In this document: positions 43,201 to 53,926 of the stretch, piece after piece
Numbering within the stretch: the stretch's first letter is position 1
How the letters are laid out: every line of letters begins with the position of its first letter
Assembly (NCBI GenBank): GCA_932294295.1
Contig: OW028573.1
Location: 55,826,829-55,890,828 of the forward strand
Length of the DNA stretch: 64,000 bases
Origin: Alitta virens
Lineage: Eukaryota; Annelida; Polychaeta; Phyllodocida; Nereididae
Direction: 5' to 3'
The notes under the pieces: generated by a model
Told to the model about the DNA's origin: nothing
What the model saw: the letters and a program-made list of their open reading frames with translations, nothing else
Database searches by the model: none
Position numbers and translations under genes: made by a program

Positions 43201-46200
43201 AGGAATCTGCAGTTGCAGTTCCCAGCACCCAACTTTCTTATTTCTGCTAATGAACCGCCCCCAGGTATTTAGCATGCACCCCTTCGCCTTAGACAATAAA
43301 CGATTCGCTCAGCCCCAGCTATTTATTAATTTCCTGCAACTTTCTCAATCTGACTGTCCCGATGCTCCATGAGAAATTCCAGAATAAACTGGAAGGTCCT
43401 ACACACCCTGGATTCAATAAATCCATGCTGTGTAGCAAACTAATCTAAGTTTTTCATCATCACCTAGACTTCTAAATAAAGTTAAACTCTTTATAACAAA
43501 CTGGCCTACAGCAAGACAAGTTTTTGAAATAGCAAAGTAGTCGACTGACTGTCGTTCGTTCTTTTTCCATGGTTAAATATTGAGACACTGCGACCAACTT
43601 TTTATAATTTTTCACAAACAATTTAGTCAGCTTCAGATGATTTCATTGTTATCATTTATCGCAATAACTAAGTTGTCAGTCAAAAATCTACATTACAATG
43701 ACTGATGCTGACTAAATCTTAGAAGATCTAATGATTTTCACTGCACTCGCTCCATTGCAGAGGCAATCCACATGCAAGAAGGCATGCCATATTGCAAAAG
43801 TTCTTTTAATTGCCAACCCATTTTGTTATATAACAAATATTGATTCAAAATAGGGACTGGTGTGGTTTAGTGCGAGGCTGCGTGCTTGCCCTAGTTTTAC
43901 CCTTGAATTACAAATCTGGTTCAGTGAAAATGCTAAGGAAACTAAATTATACATATTTGTATCTTCATAGGGTAAAACACATTTATACGCATCTTACCCA
44001 AGAGAGACTGAATAAAAGTGTAGAACCCCACTAGGACAGGCATTGAGAGGGATTCATGCAGGAAAACGCTGCACATCCTCACATCTTCATCATCATCCTG
44101 GATGAATCCCAGAGAACCCATGAGATGTCGCCACTTGTCCAATCTGAAGCAGACGGGCTGGTGGTCCAGCTCTACTGGCACATAATGCAGCACATCAGGT
44201 TCACGCAGTTTCAGCATCCGAGCATCTCTCATCTAATAAATAAAATAATAATATACAGACAACTGTAAAATAATCGTAAGGACTCTATATTTAGTGAGAA
44301 GTTAACTAGCTTGTCCCTTGGACAAATTAGGTCTAATTTCTCCAAGCTTGTTCTCTATGGATTGCAAAGGTTTCAGGGACCAAAAAGCGAGTCTCGTGCA
44401 TGCCAAAAATTTAAGTCTAGTCTAATGAATGCAATGGCCTTAATTTGGCTTCGAAATCTTTAGTCCTTTTTAATTTGGTTATAATCTATCAGATGAGATA
44501 ATAATTTGGTAACCTTCAACTGGAGATTCACACTATATAGAAAATAAGGCACAAACATGTTATAGCTTTGTGTGCTTAAAATTGTTATACCAGCAAATAC
44601 AAGAAGTATAGGGCTTCTCTTAGGACGGCTGGCGCTATTATGTAGTCATCCAAGAAATCTCTGAGAGCTGGCCGCCACAATTTGGGTCTGGAGCGAAGTA
44701 ACAGTCCCAGGATAGGTCCTCGCAGAAGCACCAGGCGACCTGAAACTGAATTGAGAAATATCGCCAGGTGGCGGCCAGGTAGAATGGTGGTTGCAGGTGA
44801 GATAATAGTGAGCTATCGTACATACACTAAGTTATGTCTAAATAATATCACTTTGTGCAGTCATGGTTTCCAAATTGCATGAATTCGTCATCGTGCAAAA
44901 GAAATTGTCAAGTTGTTACAATGAACTTTTTAAGTAAACAATTGTGCCTGCATGAAACTGATAAAAAAAAACAGAAAGTAATTTTGCGATTAGCAGACAC
45001 ACAGTACATGATTGTGGTTGTGCCAGGTGCAGCAAGCCGCAGAACTTTTCATCATAGTTGCCTGCAGCTCAGAATAACAATCTTGGCGCCTGAGGATTAA
45101 GTCAGAGCGTCATGCAGTACGTAAGACGCTCGTCAGCAGGTGCAGTTGCAGCGTCTTGCCTACAGTCAGAGCGTCATCACAGGTGTCAGCTGCAGGCTTT
45201 GGACTGCTGCTGGAAGAGTGGCAGGGTCATTAAGAGCTGTGGTTGAACTGCAACATGTGACTTGCTCTTACGAGTTCCTCAGACATGGGACCTCTGCGTG
45301 TCACATGACATGTGTGGTTTAATACCGTAGAGGTATTAAAGGCCACAAAGGCCACGAAGGCCACAAGCATTGTGAAAATTTGAGTCACACAGTATTATAT
45401 GAATATTTTTAATTATGTGTCTAACCAGTAAATTGTCACAGAATGCACGAAAAACATACATAATGACATTTGGGCCTAAAAACAAAAACTAGGCCTATAC
45501 AATTAGACAGTAAATTGTATCATGAATGAGAATTTTGAAAACTTTCCACATTTACTTACAAATTCTTCTATATGCAATAACATTTAAAGTACTACTAAAT
45601 ACAACAACTCTCACACAATTACCTTAGCAATGAACTCGTACGTCGACTAAATTAATGACCGCATTTGAAACAATAGACCCAGCACTTCTGCTAGTGCTGG
45701 GTTTTGGGAATGTAAAAACATAGGCTGCTGCAGCAGCATACCCTGGACAAATTTGGAAAACGAACAATGAAAGTGAAAAATTTGACAATATTTAGACCTG
45801 TAAAATTATTTATGGTATACCTTATTAATTAATAATTAGACATTAATATTTCGGACGTTTTGACTAGACACCCAAAATAGTATAGTTGAGATGGAGAGGT
45901 TTGGGAAAACATGAATTTTCCACATGTTCCCTTCATTATATGTCTTACATAAATAATATAAAAGTGATATGAAAATTTGTCCAAATTTTTCACTTTCATT
46001 GTTCTTCTTCCAATAAATATATTAATAAAGAGTCTATCAAATTTTAAAACATATTTTTTTCCAAATTCTGTTAAACATAGCTGAGACATGACAATGAGAC
46101 TATCAAAAGGCACAACTAAGCCATAAAAACTAAGTAAATACAAAATTATATCAATGTACATGTATGTATTCAATTTTGTTGAAGTTATGCTCCGGAAAAC

Positions 46201-47446
46201 AAAGCGTGAAGAAGTTTTTGCCAAGGGTAAAAAGTGCAGTTCAGTGTGCATAAATTATAACCTCGAACTTAACAACTCTCCTAGCAATACCTTTCTATAC
46301 TTTAATTAAATCGTGTGACAGAAGTGCACTTCGGATAGCAGAGCTAGCCTACATTGCATTTGCACTGTCACGGGAATATCAAATATCCTGGACAGTGATT
46401 CAAAAGGCCCTGCTGGGATTTGAACCCAGGATCTCCTGTTTACTAGACAGGCGCTTTGCCAACTAAGCCACAGAGCCACTGAGTACCCTTTGCCTGGCCA
46501 CTGACCAACGGTCAAGCTTTCCTTATCTTATTATAGCACTTATTTCATATCACTTTTCATAATTGTAATCTTCTCTGCCGAAGGTATTGTAGTCGCCTTT
46601 GCGAATAGTTCTTTTTCAATAAACACTGGAAAAAATATATATAATAATAATAATAAAATAAACAAATGACCCAACAATACTTATATTCTTGTTTTAATGC
46701 ACTTTAACTGCCGAAAAGCACAGGTGCTGCAGAGATAAGAAAGTGGATTATTTTTAGCTTTTACTATGAAGCTTATTCTGTTCAAGGGCTTATATACCCA
46801 TAAACAGAGTACGTTTTTTTTTAAATGTTTCTTATTCTGAATTGAGGCTATTCATAATGGCTGTCATGCTGTATATCTCGAAATATTCTCACGTGCAAAC
46901 TTGTCTAGTATAGTGAAATCCTGATTGAAAGGATGTCAGCGTTCAACTTCCCTGGCGGCCACAACTTCGCAATGGACACTATACTAGAAAACTGTGGTTC
47001 ATTTACACCCAATAATAATGATCTAATTCAGTCGATGATATGAAGAAAGCAACTGCAATAGATTTGCAAGTGGAACGATCACAGAAAACGTATTCTCTTT
47101 GAAGTTATTATTATGTAGCAGGTATAATACGAACAGGCAATAAATGAAGCAAGGAAGCTGTCTGCTGAGCTTTTAATGGCGGGAAAAGCATCTCACCTGC
47201 CGACCTGGTTGCTGCAGCAACCACCCTAGAATCCTGCAGGGAAGGTGAACTACAAGATGACAAAACTGGTGATGACGCTGACAGTTGTCTAGCACTGTTA
47301 GATCCTAATTCCATTTTGATGTACCACAAAAGTGGTACGTATGGATCTTCTCTCAGGTGTTTTCGTGCGACCATACACCTGACATAAACTGCTTGGTTGC
47401 CATGGCAACTGGTAGCTATGGCAAACATAGGTTCATGCAAGTGCAT
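37238..47446 (-). CDS. Six-exon gene, product not recognised
   Basis: Exons 47446-47197, 44739-44591, 44232-43998, 39645-39575, 38446-38357 and 37459-37238. Every intron is GT-AG and phases chain perfectly (1, 0, 1, 0, 0), giving at least 338 residues and a TGA stop. The protein starts MHLHEPMFAIATSCHGNQ (or has a short upstream exon), then MVARKHLREDPYVPLLWYIK, a Ser-rich stretch, a hydrophobic segment RLVLLRGPILGLLLRSRPK, LRDFLDDYIIAPAVLREALY, LDHQPVCFRLDKWRHLMGSL, an acidic DDDEDV, LNHKQVRGLFSLEPEDADSL, NFCPVTSSTCPCNEKLNF, and at the C-terminus RMTLFGRDSHSRPVWGSKVD with VDLLEKLGLL. Composition suggests a soluble, mostly helical intracellular protein; no signal peptide is seen. I cannot name the family. 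Coding reality rests on the phase agreement and the clean donors and acceptors. Confidence 0.7.
40050..40850. promoter_or_regulatory. CpG-rich, motif-dense block in an intron (candidate enhancer)
   Basis: Lies in the 4.35 kb intron between exons 3 and 4 of the six-exon gene. CpG is frequent here and scarce around it. It holds a perfect 16 bp palindrome CGATTATTAATAATCG (40491-40506), a TCF/LEF-type ATCAAAGG directly followed by a RUNX-type AAACCACG and a FOX-type GTAAACA (about 40672-40695), then CACGTG, TCACATGACC and CCAAT-like words (about 40745-40775). Function is inferred from motif density only. Confidence 0.4.
42740..43110. promoter_or_regulatory. Homeodomain-motif-rich intronic block (candidate enhancer)
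   Basis: Also in the intron between exons 3 and 4 of the six-exon gene. Low in simple repeats, with TTAATTG, ACTAATCAAAAG, TCATTGATCG, ATCAATCATT, GCATTAATTATGCGATTAATG and CCATTAATTTTTCATTAGG in 370 bp. Dense TAAT and TGAT words suggest homeodomain/PBX-type binding. No conservation data. Confidence 0.35.
45990..46200 (+). repeat. Dispersed repeat, diverged copy
   Basis: Contains CATGACAATGAGACTATCAA, AAAGGCACAACTAAGCCATA and GTTATGCTCCGGAAAAC, matching the 52.3 kb copies in order. Chance frames through it (45829-46251) are not genes. Confidence 0.6.
46405..46477 (-). tRNA. tRNA-Thr (AGT) or Thr-tRNA-derived SINE head
   Basis: The minus strand folds fully as a tRNA: acceptor GGCTCTG with CAGGGCC plus T, D arm GCTTAGTTGGCAAAGC, anticodon arm CCTGT-CTAGTAA-ACAGG with anticodon AGT, and T arm CTGGG-TTCAAAT-CCCAG. 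It closely matches the usual animal tRNA-Thr(AGT). The A box (TGGCTTAGTTGG) and B box (GGTTCAAATCC) are intact. The oddity is downstream: only TTT then GAATC, so there is no TTTT Pol III terminator right after the gene. It lies in intron 1 of the six-exon gene, same strand. Confidence 0.8.
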
Positions 47447-47904
47447 AGGCTCAGCTATTGCATTTAATATGCTTTTGCATACATGTGGTCTTCAGTGAGA
47501 CTCATTAACTTGATTGCCATAAAAAAAACCAGTAAAGACATAGGCCTACATGTGCACATGCACAGAGCTCTACTTCTTTTTGACATAATAATGATAGTAC
47601 ATATACTATGCACTTGCTACTTTTCCATATTCCGAAGAGCCACAAATAAAACGTTGAATTATTTATACTCAAACTGCAATATAGATCAGACCAACAACCA
47701 ACTTCCTTATTCATTAGATATGTAGATATACATAACCATAAAATAGGGCTGAATTAAAACATGTGAAAGGCAGATCCTTCCATCTTGGTAAACCAAATGT
47801 AGAACTATTAGTAGTGTTTATGTCAAACACACGCAATGACATAGTAAGTGTGAGGCATTGAATCGACAATAAAATCAAGTAAATGATATTCATAAAATGT
47901 GCCC

Positions 47905-47975
47905 GGCCAGGGAATCTAACTCACAACCTTCAACTGAGTTGAGCATGCCCTTAACTATTGAAACACTTGGGTTGC
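47905..47975 (-). repeat. tRNA-derived SINE or tRNA pseudogene
   Basis: The minus strand ends GTTAGATTCCCTGGCCGGGCA, a B-box and 3' acceptor half typical of tRNA-derived SINE heads. It is preceded by CAATAGTTAAGGGCATGCTC, a degenerate A-box and D arm. The 5' acceptor strand does not pair with the 3' end, so it is not a working tRNA. Confidence 0.45.
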
Positions 47976-48199
47976 AAGCTGCACGCGTGGCTACCAGGTT
48001 TTAGTCACATGAAAGCACTGAACCACACCATGGAGACTCCCGTCTCCATGACCAGACAAAGAACTCAGGAGAGAAAAAAAAGCAACATATGGCAAAAGAT
48101 AATCTCAGCCAGAGAGGAAAGAAATCAATTAACCTCAGATTAACCGGTTGCTAACCCAGTAACCTCCCTCATCTGTTGCGTCACAACACGTCACAACCA

Positions 48200-48300
48200 T
48201 TGCTGGCCTCATCACTCGACCCTGACCTCTGGTGGTGACCTCTGTGCAACTAAAGGTCAAGGTCAAACGATCTTCACACTTGCACCCGCCATCTTTGTCA
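48200..48300 (-). promoter_or_regulatory. Candidate promoter of the six-exon gene
   Basis: Between the 3' end of UTP23 and exon 1 of the six-exon gene. The minus strand has AAAGATGGCGGG (48286-48297), a YY1-type start-site motif. Four AGGTCA half-sites lie within 45 bp: two as TGACCT at 48223 and 48236, and two fused head to tail as AGGTCAAGGTCA (48254-48265, plus strand). A hypothetical leader ending ATGGCGGGTGCAA before GTGTGA would splice in frame to CTGAGCCTATG ahead of exon 1; this is speculative. Confidence 0.35.
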
Positions 48301-48595
48301 GGGTGTCATTACGTGTCAGGGCATCAACCATTTTAGGTCATGCACCCCATCTAATCTGTGCACCCCTCTCATCAAAGCTTTCTCAGATGCTCTCTAGCAT
48401 GCAAGTAAACTGCATCCTCTCCTGAATGTCACTCGCATGAAATGGAGCTCAATATTTAATCCTTCGCCATTAGCACTGATTAGTGTATAATGCAAATATA
48501 AGTCACCAGAGGTAATCATGAATGTATCTCTAAAAGCTAAATTCATGACTAAAAACACCATACAAATATTTCAAAGTATATTTAAAAACATATGT

Positions 48596-48601
48596 TTTAT
48601 T
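48596..48601 (-). terminator. Poly(A) signal of UTP23
   Basis: AATAAA on the minus strand 28 nt past the TAG stop, implying a very short 3' UTR. Confidence 0.55.
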
Positions 48602-48628
48602 TAATGGAAAATACTTGAATATATTGGA

Positions 48629-51600
48629 CTAAGATGAACTATTAAGAGCTGCTTTAACGTGTTCAGGAATTTTTCTCTTCTTTTTTCGTATTCGTTTTCT
48701 TTTCGTCTTTTCTGCTTCAGAAGTTTGTCCTTTACCACTGACAACATTCTTTGGCTTTTTGGATTTTTTCTTGCAGGACAGAGGATTCGGCCCTTTAAGT
48801 TTTTTCTTCTTTTTCTTTGCTGATTCCTCTTTTGGTCCAAATGCCTCTAGTTTTAATTTCTCCAAAGTCCTGGATTGCTGATCAGAGGGCAACACTTTTT
48901 CCTGTTCCAGAGTTGCTGCTTTCCTTCGAGATTTTGCAGACGGTGCTGATAGAACCATGGCTTTGTGTGAAATGTGCATGAGAGGAACACCAATTGCCTT
49001 TTCCACATACTCTGCCAATTCTCGGTCCTGGAGATGAAATATATATTTAAAAATCTGCCCAAAACTGGTAAAGTTTATGTCACTTAAATAACTTTCTTAA
49101 CTACAAAACACACGTGGTTCATGTACAACAGAAGACTTTTACAAACAAGAAATGGGGAAGAGGGATTGTCGTGGTAAAATTCGTAAAATATCTTCTTCTT
49201 TTTTACTTATAGATTTCAGTTGTTATGCAGAAATTATTACTTGCAAAATACATAATAACCCACAGGTCTACAATCTCGAGGGGTTTAAGGACTTCCCTTC
49301 CCTTTGTTTGCCATTTCTGTGCTTGGGTGTTTTCTGTAATCTGAAGGTGACCCTAGACTTTTTGCCTCTGCAGTGTAAATTATAACTGTGTAATTGTTAT
49401 AAAAACAAGCCACAAACCTGTGTCCCTATGATGTATTTTCTTCTTTCATGCTTCTGCTTCCTCGCAATTATTGACAGACACATGGCTGGAGAAGTTCCTT
49501 CCTCATGGCCACAGGACACAAGTTCGTACTGCTGCAGAACTCTCAGTGGGCCGTACAATAGCCTCCCTGAAATCAAATTTAAATGTACCATATAATAAAT
49601 TCTGTTGTGCATATTACACAGAAAAATGTTCAATATGATTCCCATAATTATCATATATAGAAAAACGGTCAGATTTCTTGATGATCGCTTGATCAATTTC
49701 ATGGTTTCCAGGTAAGTTTATAAATATACAATCAATTAAACTTGGCTGCAGATTACCATCACCATATCTTCAGAGAAGCCAGCCAATCTTGTCTAAATCG
49801 CCTGATATCCTCATACATTCATTGAACATTGTTGCGGCTCTTCACATAAGCTATTTTGTCAATATTACTACACGAAATGTCGATAGAGGACAACTACAAG
49901 ACACAATATTGGCCACTACGGTTTGTCCAAACACGCAAGTGAACATAAATTAATTGATATATCTACAATGATTTGTAGGGGATAAAGCTTTATCTGTTTA
50001 TAAACTAAAAGAGCAGCTCATTAGTACTTTCAACATACTATGCTTAGATCGACAATGTATTCCAGTGTCAATCATGCCTTTCATATATTTGCATTACAGG
50101 TTCTTCGACTATATAATGATAATAATGTAGAACTATACTTATTAACTGTTGGTCAAAGTAATCATTATTATTTTTTTTATTATTTTGCAATGCTGGCACT
50201 TGGATCTTTCCCTGGTCATTTGCATCTAGAAGACTTCTTTTGCCATCGTCATACCAGTCAGAAACAGAATATTCTCATATCTACAGAGTATTATATAATA
50301 TAATTCAAGCACAATTTTCAGAGTACACTTGCACTTTTTGCCATTAATTAGTTTCAGTTGTGACTGAATTTGTCGACATAATGTGCAGGGAGAATATTCT
50401 GTTTCTGACGATGGCAAAAGAAATGAGAACAGGGTGACAATTTAAGGGGGTTTGGAAGGGCAAGCAAAAAAAATTGCTAAACACTCAGGAGGGTGGGCGT
50501 TACACTTTCATTTCCAGAGCAGAACTCTAACACACACTTTCGTTCCCAGAGTGGAACTCTAACACTAATGCACTTACCCTAATGAAATTTTATACAGTAA
50601 CACTTTATATGGCCTAGTGGTGACTTGTGATAGCCACGCTGACATCTATTGGCTATGTTTTACAAAAATATCATTTCTTTAGTGTTTATATAGTGTGTGC
50701 ATGAACCGAATAAATTGCCACTTGGCCTACATAGCCTGTTATGCAATGCTAATTAGAGTCCAAGATGTCCTATTTTTTTTACTCTTGCATTTCATTATAT
50801 TCTGTCAAGTGTAAAATAATACAGTGTTCCCATGGATTATAAAAAAGTCTGAAAAAGTCTTACTTTATTTTTGTAAAAATTAAGGCCCGTATTAAGTCTT
50901 ACATTGTCCTATTTTGATGCAAATATACTTGGATATTAACATCTACATTGTAATATTCAGACGATTTGGTAAATATAAATGAATAGAAATTATGAACTTT
51001 CTTTAAATACACAAGAACTGCATTTATTTTATTGCTTAATAGCCAATGCCCTGATTGTTTTTTTGACGATGAAATTAAATATATTGGTGTATATTACTAT
51101 ATTAGTGGTCTTATTTTTCATGTGCGCATGACATTATAATGTCTTACAAATATCGTACGTCTTATGAAGGTAAACCTGCAGGAACCTGTATTACCAGCAA
51201 TCCATTATGTTCAGAGTAAAGCCAAGTGAGCATAAAAAGTATTCTCTATTCTTTTCTTGCCATTTAATTGTTCTCATTTGAAGATTTTATGTACAATAAG
51301 GAGTATTCAGTTCACTAGAAATATCAACACAATAGCATGTTCCCTAACTAATCTACAACTAAGATTATCATTTATATGTCCAAAATAGTCAGATATGGAC
51401 TATGGCAATGATCCTGAGGAATATATATGAAAAATTCAATAATGTTATGCCACATAAAGATGTTGGGTATAATTTCATAAAAAATTAACATTCAAGGTTT
51501 TTATTTACTTGTATTTAAATAAATAAAGTCTAAATACAAATAAATACAAAATCTTAAAGGTTTATTTCGTATGGAATGATACTCAACACACCCATTTTAA

Positions 51601-53653
51601 TGCCTTAATAAGTCAAAATATTTTTTGCTCGCTGTTTAAATTTAGCTGGCAACTGAAGGAACTATATAACATCAATTGCCAATGGCCCATATTCCCTTCA
51701 GTTACTGAATTGTTGGGTTGCTGATTTGCATTAAATCTATGGCATTTAAATAAGTATTTATAACCGAACACTTTACAGGTGTATGGAGAAAACAATAATA
51801 AGTATTGGAGTCGAGTGAAAGTAACATAGATCATCATGCAACTAATTATTATAAAATTGCTAATTATAAACAAAAACTATTGAATGGGTTGAGCATGGCA
51901 ATACTATGATCAAATATTTAATAATTGCACATGAATTGTAAAACATTTACGGCTGTCATTGCTAAGTATGGGACAACAAAAAGAATGATGAAACAAATGT
52001 CAAAAAGAAGATTTAAAGGGAAAGTACTATAATCTAGATATATCATTGGCAACATGTTACTGATACATGTAAGGATCATAGAGTCATTGCTATAAATTAT
52101 CTGTCATAAATGATCATGAAACCTCAAAAAGGTACCTCTACACTATTTAAGACATAATCTTACTAAGTTTTGTATGCATGTAGGTGCAGTAGTGTGGGAG
52201 TCCTGCTCTGGAAACAGAAATGTTTATGCTTTTTTTTTCATTTTTCTCGAAATATTTTAACACAGCTCAGATATGTCAATGTGACTATCCAAATGCACAG
52301 CTAAGCTATATATATAGAGTAATAACATATACAATTTTGTTAGGGTAAGTGCATTAATGGTAGAGTTCTGCTCCGAAAACACAATTAAAAAAATTTCTAT
52401 TTTTTCAAAATTGTGTAAACCATAGCCAACATATGTCAATGTGACTATCAAAAGGCACCACTAGGCCATATACAGTATTACTGTACAAAATTTCATTGGG
52501 GTAACGAAAGTGTTATGCCCGCCCGTCCGCCGGACATTGATGATAACAAAAACCCTTTTCTGTTAGACTTTTGAGAATGTACACTGAGAAAATTTTGCAC
52601 ATCACTATAGTCCTTACAAAATGGCCTAGTTGTGCCTTTTTATAGTTGGGGGAGAGTGCGGTACAGTGGATCACATGCCACAATGGATCATTTGAAATAA
52701 AATCACACTGTGTGATGTCATCAAAATTTGTGGAAGTGGCCATTTTATAACATAACTTTTTCTTGGAGCTTCGTGCTGGTTGATTGGCAAGAAAGAAGCA
52801 TTTTCCTATTTTTGGGACCCAAAACTTACATTTTGCATAAATATATCGATCCCTGTAGATCAGAGAATATGAAAAATGTATATATATATATACAAAAGTC
52901 AAGATGCATGACTTGAGCGATAAGTCAGGAAACTAATTGAAGCATTGTGGTATCAATCTGGGCTTTCCTTAATAGAAGCCATCTGATTTCTGAATGAGGG
53001 ACAGGTGAGGCACAGTGGATCAATACACACTGGATCAGAATTATATACGATATAATACTGTGTCTTTAATGATCCACTGTGTACCATTGTGTCAGAATTT
53101 TGGGGTTGAATTTCGATGATACATGGTAATTCTAGGCTTGGTTATTTTGTTTCAACACAATGAAATTGAGCCTAAAAGTTTTATTCCCATCAATAATCAT
53201 AATTGTTATCATGACGAGGGGAATTGTGAAAAATTCATATACAAATATGTAATTTTTCCCACAGCTCCATAGCTTCTTTTATACCTACAATAGGCTACAT
53301 GCATGAAACTGCACACCCTAACAATGAACATTGAATACATTGAACTCCTAACTCCAGACATCATCATACTCCCATGCTTTGACTTGTCAGGCTGGACATC
53401 ATGAGCACAAATCGAAATGCTTGAGTGAAGGATTACCTAAAGCTTCACATTCTTTGATTGCGCAGGGGGTCGTGCAGAGTACCACTTCAGCTTCCAGATA
53501 TTTTGGCAACGTGTCTCCAATGTGCACCTTCTCTAGCAAAGCAGTTCGACAAAATGTCCCGTCCACAAGGACGTGGTACGGTGGATAGATATCAAAGTGG
53601 TTCTTATAAAAGAGAAGAACTTTCCTAACATGTTTCAGCCGCTTGACTTTCAT
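48629..53653 (-). CDS. UTP23: UTP23, small-subunit processome PIN-domain protein
   Basis: Three exons: 53653-53437, 49566-49418 and 49027-48629. GT-AG junctions and phases agree, giving 254 residues (human about 249). UTP23 is a nucleolar factor of the 90S/SSU processome that acts at the early pre-rRNA cleavages of 18S maturation and contacts snoRNA snR30/U17. Exon 1 opens MKVKRLKHVRKVLLFYKNHF and carries VLVDGTFC, with the Asp at residue 31 as in human, and VLCTTPCAIKECEALG. Exon 2 gives LYGPLRVLQQYELVSCGHEE and IIARKQKHERRKYIIGTQ. Exon 3 gives GVPLMHISHKAMVLSAPS, the conserved GPNPLSCKKK and a Lys/Arg-rich nuclear tail ending KKKRKIPEHVKAALNSS. The start at 53653 is preferred over an in-frame ATG 12 nt upstream because MKxxRxKHxxK is the conserved start. 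Intron 1 (3.9 kb) holds several repeats. Confidence 0.95.
50235..50424. mobile_element. Small foldback in UTP23 intron 1
   Basis: Arms 50235-50277 and 50391-50424 are reverse complements (TTTTGCCATCGTC, AGAAACAGAATATTCTC) around a loop of about 113 bp. The left arm has a 9 bp insertion that duplicates a GTCA-type junction. Confidence 0.6.
50485..50660 (-). repeat. Dispersed repeat, inverted copy
   Basis: On the minus strand it reads ACCACTAGGCCATATAAAGT, ACTGTATAAAATTTCATTAG and GAGTTCTGCTCTGGAAATG, matching 52410-52520 in the opposite orientation. A second short duplication (GAGTTCYRCTCTGGRAAYGA) is inside. Confidence 0.65.
52250..52520 (+). repeat. Dispersed repeat, two tandem copies
   Basis: Two diverged copies, about 52255-52385 and 52405-52520, each with ATATGTCAATGTGACTATC, AxxGCACxxCTAxGCxATATA and a GGGTAA-to-CTCCGAAAAC or GGGTAACGAAAGTG end. 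A related copy lies at 45990-46200. Confidence 0.65.
52645..53110. repeat. Region with recurring CAGTGGATCA words
   Basis: ACAGTGGATCACA (52672), CAATGGATCATTT (52690), CACAGTGGATCAATAC (53012) and CACTGGATCAG (53028), plus an inverted AATGATCCACTGTG (53069). It looks like a decayed MITE or short repeat, with no clear termini. Confidence 0.35.
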
Positions 53654-53926
53654 CCTGTCCAACAAATAGTGTCAAAAGACACCGAATCCACATTTGACAC
53701 GCCAAAACACGTGCTTCTATTTACGCTGCCATCTTTGATTGCAGATGGCGCTGCGGGATGTGTATAAATATATTTTTATTATTTGTTAACGTTTTACATG
53801 AAACTAGCAATTATTGTTTTACGTAGTTACAAGGCATCTGACCTCTATATCATTCGATAAACCAAAAAAGACGCAATATTTTAGATCACGTGATCCGCAT
53901 TCTGTAGGTTTCTTTTCCCATCCAAA
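53654..53926. promoter_or_regulatory. Shared bidirectional promoter of UTP23 and EIF3H
   Basis: Only 273 bp separate the two divergent start codons. It contains an inverted pair of YY1-type motifs, GCCATCT (53728-53734) and AGATGGC (53743-53749), and a perfect 12 bp palindrome GATCACGTGATC (53884-53895) with a CACGTG E-box. EIF3H's start codon itself sits in CAAAATGGCGAG, another YY1-type context. No TATA box is obvious, as usual for housekeeping divergent promoters. Confidence 0.65.

Noticed and set aside
44638..44823. Minus frame reading WCFCEDLSWDCYF after the same acceptor as exon 2 of the six-exon gene
   Set aside because: Wrong phase relative to the preceding exon; the alternative frame chains with both neighbours and stays open to a good donor.
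45829..46251. 140-codon minus-strand frame
   Set aside because: Overlaps a dispersed AT-rich repeat also found at 50.5 and 52.3 kb; Ile/Tyr/Phe-rich, as expected by chance.
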